DNA of 64,000 nt from UMGS1781 sp045628105 (lineage in GTDB: Bacteria > Bacillota > Clostridia > TANB77 > CAG-508). The DNA lies in the NCBI GenBank assembly GCA_045628105.1, contig JAZQOX010000016.1:4104-68103 (forward strand). The letters are read 5' to 3'. Shown here in pieces: positions 53,365-60,893 of this stretch. The position numbers were made by a program, and so were the translations under genes. Numbering within the stretch: position 1 is the stretch's first letter; every line of letters begins with the position of its first letter. The notes under the pieces were generated by a model. That model searched no databases and was not told the origin of the DNA. It saw only the letters and a list, made by a program, of their open reading frames with translations.

Positions 53365-53829
53365 ATGGAAAAACAAAGAGGATTTGAAATTGCAAAAGGA
53401 TTTGAAAATTTCAAAATTAATTTACCAGTAAGAAAAACAAAATTTTCAGCAGGATATGATATAGAAGCGGCAGAAGATACAATTATACCAAGCTTCAAAA
53501 AGGGAATGAAGCCAACACTTGTAAAAACAGGAATAAAAGCATATATGGGAGAAGATGAAGTATTAATACTAGCTAACAGAAGTTCAAACCCAGGGAAAAA
53601 AGGTTTGATTTTAGCAAACAGCATAGGAGTAATAGATAGTGACTACTATGGAAATCCTGATAATGATGGACATATAATGTTCGCATTTTACAATATAAAA
53701 GATGAAGACATAGAAATAAAAAAAGGAGAAGCAATAGGACAAGGAATTTTCCAAAAATTCTTAACAGTAGATAACGACATAAGTCAAGGAGAAAGAAAAG
53801 GCGGATTTGGATCAACAAGTGCTAATTAA
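53365..53829 (+). CDS. dut: Deoxyuridine 5'-triphosphate nucleotidohydrolase
   Basis: dUTPase of 154 residues, removing dUTP and giving dUMP for thymidylate synthesis. Motifs in order: SAGYDIEAAEDT (about 30-41), NRSSNPGKKGLILANSIGVIDSDYYG (about 72-97) and the C-terminal P-loop-like GERKGGFGSTS. The active-site Tyr and Asp in GVIDSDYYG are present. ATG 53365 has GAGGAG upstream. The Hint-domain gene starts 20 bases later, so they may be cotranscribed. Confidence 0.94.
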   Translation: MEKQRGFEIAKGFENFKINLPVRKTKFSAGYDIEAAEDTIIPSFKKGMKPTLVKTGIKAYMGEDEVLILANRSSNPGKKGLILANSIGVIDSDYYGNPDNDGHIMFAFYNIKDEDIEIKKGEAIGQGIFQKFLTVDNDISQGERKGGFGSTSAN

Positions 53830-53849
53830 TTTTAAAATTGGAGGTACAT

Positions 53850-55886
53850 ATGAAAAGAGAACAAGGGTCTATTACAATAATTACGTTAGTAACAGTTTTA
53901 TTTATAATGTCATTTGTAGTAAGTACATTTTTTATTGTGGAAAACAGAAGACAAGCACAATTAGAAACAAAAAGAGAAACAATAAGAATATATGAAAACG
54001 GAATTGATGATTTAGATGGATTGTATCAAAATCTTATAGCAAAAGCAAATGAAACGCAAAACAGAAGAAAACTTCCTACAATTTATCAAGAGGTAGAATA
54101 TGTAGAAAGCACGGGAACACAGTATATAGATACAGGTGTTATTCAAAACAGAAATACTAATTTTGAACTTGAAGTGGAACCAACAAATGTTGCATCAGTA
54201 CAAGCTTTATTTGGAACAAGAATATCACAGACAGCAGGAGGATCTTTTAATATATATATACTTAGTGCTTCAGATGTAAGGTGGGATTATAATAAGACAA
54301 ATACGAAGACTATAAAGTCAAAAGTAGGGCAAAAATTAGAAATAAAAAAAATAAACGATCAATTTATTATAGAATCACCAGAAGACTCAAAAACACTTAC
54401 AATTAATATTACAGATCTTGCAACAACAAGTCCTATTACAATTTTTACAATAAATCAAGATACAGATGGTCCTGACCAAAGATTTGCTAAAGCAAAGTTG
54501 TTCAATTGTAAAATTTATGACGGAGATAATCTAATAAGAGAATTTGTACCATGTTATAGAAAAGCTGATGATGTAATAGGATTATATGACATAGTAAATG
54601 ATGAATTTTATAAAAATGAAGGAACAGGAAAATTTTTAAAGGGTAATGATGTAGTAAAAAAAGAAAAGAAAACTCCTGGCCTATATGATGCACAAGGAAT
54701 AAAACTATGCACATGGGAAGAAAGCGGGATGGATGTTGAAAATTACCATATTGCAAGTAATACTTCATCACCTTATTATGTTTTAAATAATAAATACAAA
54801 ACAGCAACTCAAGTTATATTACCAGATACAATCTCTAAAATTGGATATTCTGTATTTGAAGATTGTACAAATTTGACGAATATAACAATACCTAATAGTG
54901 TAACAACAATAGAATACTATGCTTTTAGAGGATGCACAGGATTAGAAAGCGTGGAACTTCCGGCATCAGTGTCAAGCGTGGGTGATGGAGCATTTAGTGG
55001 TTGTTCTTCATTATCTCATGGGGTTATTCAAAATGCAAATATAAAAACAAATTCAATGAATCCAGGAAATTATGTTTTTACAGGATCTGATATTACAGAT
55101 ATAGTATTTAATGGTACAAAGGCTCAGTGGATTTCCACTTTCTCTAATACAAATTGGACTACAGATAATGCTGCAATCACTATTACATGTACTGATGGAA
55201 TTTCACATACAGTGCCAACCATGCCACCACCATGTCTTACAGGAGATATGCTAGTTGATGTAGTAGAAGAAGATGAAAAAGGAAAGAAACGACGCAAGAA
55301 AAAGAAAATAAAAGATATAACGTATAATGATGAAATTCTAGTATGGGATTTTGACAAAGGCGAATTTGCAACAAGTAAACCATTATGGATAAAGAAAGCA
55401 CAAATAGCAAACCAATACAATTTATTAAAATTTGAAAATGGTATAGAATTAAAAACAGTAAGTCAACATAGAATATTTAATAAAGAAGCAGGAAAATTCA
55501 CATATACAATGACAGAAGATACGCCAATTGGAACAACAACATTCTTAGCAGATGGAACTGAAACAAAATTAGTAAGTAAAGAAGTTGTAGAAGAATTTGT
55601 TGAATACTATAATGTAATAACAAATTATCATATGAATTTATTTGCAAATGGAATATTAACATCTTGTAGATTTAATAACTTATACGAAATAAAAGATATG
55701 AAATTTGTAAAAGATGACAGAAAATTAGCATCTAGAGAAGAATATTCAGAAATACCAGATGAATATTTCCATGGATTACGTTTAGCAGAACAACCTAAAG
55801 AAGTAAATAGAGGAAACGACGTATGCCACGCAAATTCAATAGTAGAACATATTAAAAATGTTTATATAGCAAATGAAATACACTAA
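53850..55886 (+). CDS. Pilin-like protein with LamG-like, BspA leucine-rich and C-terminal Hint domains
   Basis: 678 residues. N terminus MKREQGSITIITLVTVLFIM is a prepilin-like membrane segment; a LamG-like jelly roll (about 70-260, EVEYVESTGTQYIDTG...FVPCYRKADDVIGLYDIVN); two BspA-type leucine-rich repeats (about 335-395, LTNITIPNSVTTIEYYAF); then a Hint (intein/hedgehog-like) domain from Cys462 (CLTGDM, YNDEILVWDFDKGEF, FANGILTSC with Cys606), and 72 residues more. Hint domains self-cleave or splice. The usual His-Asn before the last Cys is not visible, so chemistry is uncertain. ATG 53850 has GGAGG upstream. Likely a self-processing surface protein. Confidence 0.78.
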   Translation: MKREQGSITIITLVTVLFIMSFVVSTFFIVENRRQAQLETKRETIRIYENGIDDLDGLYQNLIAKANETQNRRKLPTIYQEVEYVESTGTQYIDTGVIQNRNTNFELEVEPTNVASVQALFGTRISQTAGGSFNIYILSASDVRWDYNKTNTKTIKSKVGQKLEIKKINDQFIIESPEDSKTLTINITDLATTSPITIFTINQDTDGPDQRFAKAKLFNCKIYDGDNLIREFVPCYRKADDVIGLYDIVNDEFYKNEGTGKFLKGNDVVKKEKKTPGLYDAQGIKLCTWEESGMDVENYHIASNTSSPYYVLNNKYKTATQVILPDTISKIGYSVFEDCTNLTNITIPNSVTTIEYYAFRGCTGLESVELPASVSSVGDGAFSGCSSLSHGVIQNANIKTNSMNPGNYVFTGSDITDIVFNGTKAQWISTFSNTNWTTDNAAITITCTDGISHTVPTMPPPCLTGDMLVDVVEEDEKGKKRRKKKKIKDITYNDEILVWDFDKGEFATSKPLWIKKAQIANQYNLLKFENGIELKTVSQHRIFNKEAGKFTYTMTEDTPIGTTTFLADGTETKLVSKEVVEEFVEYYNVITNYHMNLFANGILTSCRFNNLYEIKDMKFVKDDRKLASREEYSEIPDEYFHGLRLAEQPKEVNRGNDVCHANSIVEHIKNVYIANEIH

Positions 55887-55890
55887 ATTA

Positions 55891-55977
55891 GAATTTGGGG
55901 ACATGTTTTTTCAAAAGGAAGGATGGAATTAAATCCTTCCTTTTTTATGGAATTTGGGGACACGCACCTTTTTCCAT
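55891..55977. repeat. Two half-copies of the GGGAC repeat flanking a terminator
   Basis: AATTTGGGGACA at 55892-55903 and AATTTGGGGACA at 55951-55962 bracket the hairpin AAAGGAAGGAT/ATCCTTCCTTT (about 55914-55945). Confidence 0.7.
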
Positions 55978-55985
55978 TTTGAAAG

Positions 55986-56027
55986 TAAAAAGGACAATTT
56001 CAAATAAAATGAAATTGTCCTTTTAAA
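55986..56027. terminator. Terminator between Hint gene and SASP gene
   Basis: AAAAGGACAATTTCA/TGAAATTGTCCTTTT stem, usable on both strands. Confidence 0.85.
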
Positions 56028-56046
56028 TTACCAAAAGTAAATAAAA

Positions 56047-56253
56047 CTATTTACTTAACATTTGACTTTCAGCTTTTTGAATCATTTTCTTAACCATGTT
56101 GCCACCGATTCTACCAGCATCTCTTGAAGATATATCACCATTATATCCTTCTTTTAAGTTAACACCAACTTCAGAAGCAACTTCATATTTAAATCTGTTT
56201 AAAGAATCTTTTGCTTCAGGTACTAATGTTCTATTTGAATTTGTGTTTGCCAT
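56047..56253 (-). CDS. Alpha/beta-type small acid-soluble spore protein
   Basis: A 68-residue DNA-protecting spore protein. MANTNSNRTLVPEAKDSLNR... with KYEVASEVGV and the C-terminal GRIGGNMVKKMIQKAE match the SASP consensus, including the germination-protease cleavage region around YEVASE. ATG 56253 has an AGGAGGTGA site. Direct evidence that the host sporulates. Probably read by a forespore sigma factor from the 56254-56486 gap, whose promoter I cannot define. Confidence 0.96.
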   Translation of the reverse strand: MANTNSNRTLVPEAKDSLNRFKYEVASEVGVNLKEGYNGDISSRDAGRIGGNMVKKMIQKAESQMLSK

Positions 56254-56421
56254 TTTTGTTTCACCTCCTAAGATACGAAATAATCAATTAAAAGCATTGT
56301 TAAAGCTTTTCAACATTATGATGTGCATTAAATTAAAAAATAAACTAGAAATTTTTTCAAATAAAAATATTACAAAAATATTACAAAAATATTAAGAGTT
56401 TATTACAAAAATCAAAAATTG

Positions 56422-56450
56422 TTGAATTGATTATTTTTTTGATGTAAAAT
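56422..56450 (+). promoter_or_regulatory. Promoter of the Tad/Flp-like locus
   Basis: TTGAAT, 17 bases, TAAAAT, 36 bases before the first gene. Upstream, 56363-56396 holds three tandem near-repeats of AAATATTAC. Confidence 0.65.
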
Positions 56451-56486
56451 TATCATAAATAATGAGAAAAATAGGGGGAATTTATC

Positions 56487-57413
56487 ATGCCATCAAATCC
56501 AATGCAAAGAAAATCAAGAAATGCATTTTTATTGGGAATGCTTTTAACACTAATTATAGTACTTACAATAGGATTAATTGTTTATGTACTAGTTATAAAT
56601 CCAAAAACAAAAAAGAAGGATAAAAACCAAACATTCTATGTTAATACATACAGATTAAAACAAGGAATGAATGTTAAATCTGGGGAAGAACTTTCAACAA
56701 ATATGTTAGAGGAAGTTCAAATTCCAGTAGCAACAGAAACAGTAGCAACAGATTTTATAAAAAATAAAGTTGAAGTTACGGGTTGCAAAAGTAAAATAGA
56801 TTTAACAGGGGGAACAATTCTTACAAAAAACATGATTTACAGCGAAGAAACACCAGATTCTTTAAGATATGTCGAATATAATATGCTTGTTATGCCTACA
56901 TTATTAGATATTGGAAGCTATATTGATATAAGATTAAAATTACCAAATAGCCAAGACTTTATAGTAATATCTAAAAAAGAAGTTGTAAATTTATACGGAG
57001 AAACAGTTGGATTAAATTTAACAGAAGAAGAAATACTTGTATTAAATAGTGCAATAGTTGAAGCATATATAATGCCAGCATCTGAATTATATGCAACACT
57101 ATATGTAGAAGCAGGAATTCAAGAAACAGCACAAACAACATACATACCAACAGACGAAATAGTAAATTTAATACAAATGGATCCAAACATTGTTGACGAA
57201 GCAAGAAAAGGTTTAATTGACTTATATTCAAAATATGTTGAAATAAATGGAAAAACATATTCAGAAAGAGAAGTAGTAAGAGGATATATTAACAACTCAG
57301 AAAAAACTTATGCTGAAGATAGAGATGAGAATATAGAAAATGCTGTACAAACACAAATACAAAAAGCAAAACAAGCAAGAAAGAACTATTTATCAGGACT
57401 TAATGGATATTAA
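56487..57413 (+). CDS. CpaB/RcpC-like pilus assembly protein with SAF domain
   Basis: 308 residues: cytoplasmic basic N terminus, one membrane helix (about 15-35, FLLGMLLTLIIVLTIGLIVYV) and an extracytoplasmic SAF-type domain (about 55-120, VNTYRLKQGMNVKSGEELSTNML). CpaB/RcpC members sit at the envelope face of Tad/Flp pilus machines. ATG 56487 has an AGGGGGA site. First gene of a run of same-strand genes encoding ATPase, membrane platform and small pilin-like proteins, which supports the assignment. Confidence 0.8.
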   Translation: MPSNPMQRKSRNAFLLGMLLTLIIVLTIGLIVYVLVINPKTKKKDKNQTFYVNTYRLKQGMNVKSGEELSTNMLEEVQIPVATETVATDFIKNKVEVTGCKSKIDLTGGTILTKNMIYSEETPDSLRYVEYNMLVMPTLLDIGSYIDIRLKLPNSQDFIVISKKEVVNLYGETVGLNLTEEEILVLNSAIVEAYIMPASELYATLYVEAGIQETAQTTYIPTDEIVNLIQMDPNIVDEARKGLIDLYSKYVEINGKTYSEREVVRGYINNSEKTYAEDRDENIENAVQTQIQKAKQARKNYLSGLNGY

Positions 57414-57435
57414 ACATTAGGAGGAGGAATCTAAC

Positions 57436-58115
57436 TTGAAAAAGATAGGATTCATAGGAGCATATGATAAAACGGATTTAATTATATATGTTGCAAAATT
57501 AATTGCTGAAAATCGGAATCAAAGTTCTAGTTATTGATGCAACAACACTTCAAAAAACAAGGTATACAATACCTTGTATTGAACCAAGAGTAAGATATAT
57601 TACAACTTTTGAGGGAGTAGATGTTGCAATAGGCTTTGAAACCATAGGAGACATAATAAACTATCTACGGACAAGAAATGAATTACGATATAATTATAAT
57701 AGATATAGATAGTAAAGATGGTTTTCAAAAATTTGAAATGGAAAGAACCGATAAAAATTATTTTGTAACAGGATTTGACAATTATTCATTAAGAAAAGGA
57801 TTAGAAATAATTGGAAAAGATGAAACAGAAAAAATGCTTATGACAAAAATAATGTTTTCAAGAAGATTTGAAAAATCACAAGAAGAATATTTAAACTTTT
57901 TATCATTTTACTATGATGTAAAATGGAGCAAAGGGAAAATATGGTTTCCATATGAAATGGGAGACGGTACCATAATAATTGAAAACCAAAGAAGCGCAAG
58001 AATTAGTTATAGAGAACTTAGTCAAGAATATCGAAGTGGTATATATGAGATTGTATCTCAAATAGCGCCAGAGGTAAACTTGAACAATGTGAAAAAAATG
58101 TTAAGAAACACGTAA
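57436..58115 (+). CDS. Pilus-locus ParA/CpaE-like protein; two CGG +1 frameshifts
   Basis: In plain reading this is three overlapping fragments. Skipping the C of in-frame CGG at 57514 and again at 57668 gives one 225-residue protein (join 57436..57513, 57515..57667, 57669..58115). It begins MKKIGFIGAYDKTDLIIYVA, continues LIAENGIKVLVIDATTLQ and YLGQEMNYDIIIIDIDSKDGF, the strand-helix pattern of a MinD/ParA-like NTPase without a clear P-loop. The start is TTG 57436 behind AGGAGGAGGAAT. Both shifts occur in the same molecule, and all pieces share one operon with tight spacing, arguing against a dead gene. Likely a CpaE-like localisation partner. Confidence 0.75.
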
Positions 58116-58142
58116 AAAAAGCAAAAGAAGGAGAAGAATAAA

Positions 58143-58952
58143 ATGTCAGTAGTAACTTTTTATGGAAGTGATAAAATTGAAACATCACAAACATCTACAA
58201 TGGCAAGCATTGCAACATATTTGTCACTAGAAAAAGACTATAAAATATTACTAATAAATACAAAACATAATGATACATCACTTGAAAGTTACTGCTGGGA
58301 AAAGAACAGATTTGATAACGTAAGAGCTGATCTAGAATCAGGAATTAACGGGCTTATAAAGGCAATAGCAAGTAATAAAACTTCTCCAGAAATAATTACG
58401 AATTACACAAAAACAATTTTTAAAGACAGATTAGAAGTTTTAACAAGTGACATAATGCCAAAAGAAAATTATGAAAAAATAAAAGCATATATTAGACCAA
58501 TTATAAAAATGGCAAGTAGATTTTATGATTTAGTTTTTGTAGATCTTGAAGGAAATATTCAAGAACCATTGGTGAATGAAATATTGGCAGAGTCAAATTT
58601 AACAATTGCAAATGTTTCGCAAAGCATAAGAATTATTGATGATTTTATACAAAACAAAAAAATGTGCGGTTCAATTAATAATAAAAATCTGATGTACTTA
58701 ATTGGCAAATATGATCCAAATTCAAGATATAACATTAAAAACTTAAAAAGAATTGAAAAAATAGATGAAGTATATGGAATTCCATATAACACGTTGTTTT
58801 TTGATTCATGCAACGAAGGTAAACTTGTTGATTTTATTATAAACAATAGATATGTAAGACAAACAAATGCACAGGCAATGATAATGGATTCAATTACAAT
58901 TGTTGCTCAAAGCATAATTGATAAACTAAAAGAATTACAAATGCAAGGATAA
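58143..58952 (+). CDS. ParA/MinD-like (CpaE-type) protein with degenerate P-loop
   Basis: 269 residues resembling SIMIBI ATPases: VVTFYGSDKIETSQTSTMAS at the N terminus replaces the usual GKT-containing Walker A, YKILLINTKHND follows as the second strand, and FYDLVFVDLEGNIQ near 135 is the Walker B-like strand. The missing Lys-Thr suggests it binds weakly or not at all. It is adjacent to another such protein (57436) and directly followed by the ATPase gene with no gap, so it probably positions the machine as CpaE does in Tad systems. Confidence 0.78.
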   Translation: MSVVTFYGSDKIETSQTSTMASIATYLSLEKDYKILLINTKHNDTSLESYCWEKNRFDNVRADLESGINGLIKAIASNKTSPEIITNYTKTIFKDRLEVLTSDIMPKENYEKIKAYIRPIIKMASRFYDLVFVDLEGNIQEPLVNEILAESNLTIANVSQSIRIIDDFIQNKKMCGSINNKNLMYLIGKYDPNSRYNIKNLKRIEKIDEVYGIPYNTLFFDSCNEGKLVDFIINNRYVRQTNAQAMIMDSITIVAQSIIDKLKELQMQG

Positions 58953-60878
58953 ATGAGAGGAGCTCTGACTAAAAAAATGAATATTGTAAATTTACTTTTA
59001 ATATTTATGATATTAATAATTGTTGGAATATTAATAATTTATATGGTTAGAAAAAATAAAACAGCTGAGGAGGAAGAACAGGTTATAAATGAAAATTCAT
59101 TTACAATTGAAGCAATGCTTGAATTTATAAAAACAAGATTAGATGAAATTACAAAAGTAAATTTATATGATGTTGGTTTATCTGAAGAAGAGCTAAAAAG
59201 AAGAAAAGCAAAAAAATATGAATTAAGAAAAGCTCTAAAAGGATGTACATATGGAGACGTAAACGATAAAAAATATGTAAAAGAGCTAATATACGATTTG
59301 CTATACAAAGAATATGGAGTAAATGAAATTAACATATCAAGGGCAATTCCTTTTGATATACCATCATTATTAACAGCACAAGATAAATTCGATATTATTT
59401 TACATATGTATAAAAAAGAATTTGGTTATGAAGCACTTACACAAGTAATAAAGAAATACAACCTAGCAGTTTTAAAATATGCACAAGGTGAATCAAAACC
59501 AAGCTATGTTATTACAGAGCAAGAAATAAATGATATTTATGAAAAAGAAAACTTCACATTAGAATTTAGTGATAAACTAAATGTTATAACACAAAGAATA
59601 TATCAATACTACAAAGGATACAGCAGTATAGATGAAATAAGAGATATGAATATAGATGGTGTATCAGGTGGTGTATCTGGTCTTCCAGAAAGCTTTTTAA
59701 GTCAAGTTGCACAAACAGATGGAGATTATTTAACACAAATGACTGAACACAAAGTTCCAAGAGCATGTGATAGTATTTGGATATTCTTCCAAGGTAAATC
59801 AATAAGATTAGCATTCCTTTCATTTGGAAAAGAAAGCGAACTAAAAAGAGTATGCCAAAACATATACAAATACAATAATCCAGGACAATTATCAGATTCA
59901 AATGGTTATAAAATTAACGAAATGAAAGACGGTTCTCGTGTAGTTGTTGTTAGACCAAGTATGTCTGAAACATGGGCATTCTTCGTAAGAAAATTCGACG
60001 TTAAGAGAGCAACACTAGAACAAATAATAACAGTAGATGGAAAAGAAGAAGCAATTGATTTATTAAAATATCTTGTAAAAGGTGCAAGAATTTTATCACT
60101 TACAGGTGAGCAAGGTTGTGGTAAAACAACAATGCTTATGGCAATGATAGAAAATATTTACGAAACAATGAACTTACGTATTACAGAAACAGCATTCGAG
60201 TTACACTTAAGAAGAATATATCCAACAAGAAACATCTTATCAATGAGAGAAACAGAAACAATAGCAGGTCAAGAATGTTTGGACGTTCAAAAGAAAACAG
60301 ATGGTAGTGTTAATATAATCGGAGAGGTTGCAACAGACCCTGTAGCATCATGGATGATTCAATCAGCACAGGTTGCTTCTAAATTTACATTATTTACACA
60401 CCATGCTAAAACATTTCCAAACTTAGTAACAGCACTTAGAAACTCAATGCTAAGAGCCGGAACATTTACAGATGAAAGAGTTGCAGAAGAACAGGTAGTT
60501 CAAGTATTAAACTTTGATATACATTTAGTTAAGGACTTTAGAGGAAGAAGATATATAGAAAGAGTAACAGAATGTATACCAGTTGAAGATAACGAAGATT
60601 ACACACATGATTACAGAAACGAAAAAACACTAGAAGGAAAATTAGATAAATTTATGGATAATGCTACAAGATATTTCCATAAAGTAACAAACAGAGAGTT
60701 ATATAAGTATGTAAATATTATGGAATATCATAACGATAAATACGTACTTACAAATAAAATTTCAGATACAAACATAAGAGAAATGAAAAACAATATGAGT
60801 GCAGAAGATGCAGAAGAATTTGAAAAATTCATAGAAAGAAATTGGGGTAAAAAAACAAGCCAAGTCGTAAAAAAATGA
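58953..60878 (+). CDS. CpaF/TadA-like secretion ATPase with N-terminal membrane anchor
   Basis: 641 residues. Unusually for CpaF it begins with a membrane helix (about 10-31, NLLLIFMILIIVGILIIYMV). Then the N-terminal domain, the motor with Walker A LTGEQGCGKTTMLM (about 383-396), Walker B-like VNIIGEVATDP and the His box FTLFTHHAKTFPN. ATG 58953 directly follows the previous stop; ATG 58977 is also possible. It should power assembly or retraction of pilin-like subunits through the 60894 platform protein. Confidence 0.87.
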   Translation: MRGALTKKMNIVNLLLIFMILIIVGILIIYMVRKNKTAEEEEQVINENSFTIEAMLEFIKTRLDEITKVNLYDVGLSEEELKRRKAKKYELRKALKGCTYGDVNDKKYVKELIYDLLYKEYGVNEINISRAIPFDIPSLLTAQDKFDIILHMYKKEFGYEALTQVIKKYNLAVLKYAQGESKPSYVITEQEINDIYEKENFTLEFSDKLNVITQRIYQYYKGYSSIDEIRDMNIDGVSGGVSGLPESFLSQVAQTDGDYLTQMTEHKVPRACDSIWIFFQGKSIRLAFLSFGKESELKRVCQNIYKYNNPGQLSDSNGYKINEMKDGSRVVVVRPSMSETWAFFVRKFDVKRATLEQIITVDGKEEAIDLLKYLVKGARILSLTGEQGCGKTTMLMAMIENIYETMNLRITETAFELHLRRIYPTRNILSMRETETIAGQECLDVQKKTDGSVNIIGEVATDPVASWMIQSAQVASKFTLFTHHAKTFPNLVTALRNSMLRAGTFTDERVAEEQVVQVLNFDIHLVKDFRGRRYIERVTECIPVEDNEDYTHDYRNEKTLEGKLDKFMDNATRYFHKVTNRELYKYVNIMEYHNDKYVLTNKISDTNIREMKNNMSAEDAEEFEKFIERNWGKKTSQVVKK

Positions 60879-60893
60879 GGTGAAAAAAACTAA

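Noticed and set aside
56363..56396. CRISPR-like array in the AAATATTAC repeats
   Set aside because: Only three short, contiguous A+T repeats without spacers; simple tandem repeat.
57503..57712. Separate 69-residue gene in the pilus locus
   Set aside because: It is the middle piece of the 57436-58115 protein, joined by +1 shifts at CGG on both sides. It has no ribosome site of its own.
57678..58115. Separate 145-residue gene starting at ATG 57678
   Set aside because: It continues the same protein after CGG 57668; the joined reading YLGQEMNYDIIII is continuous and there is no ribosome site before 57678.
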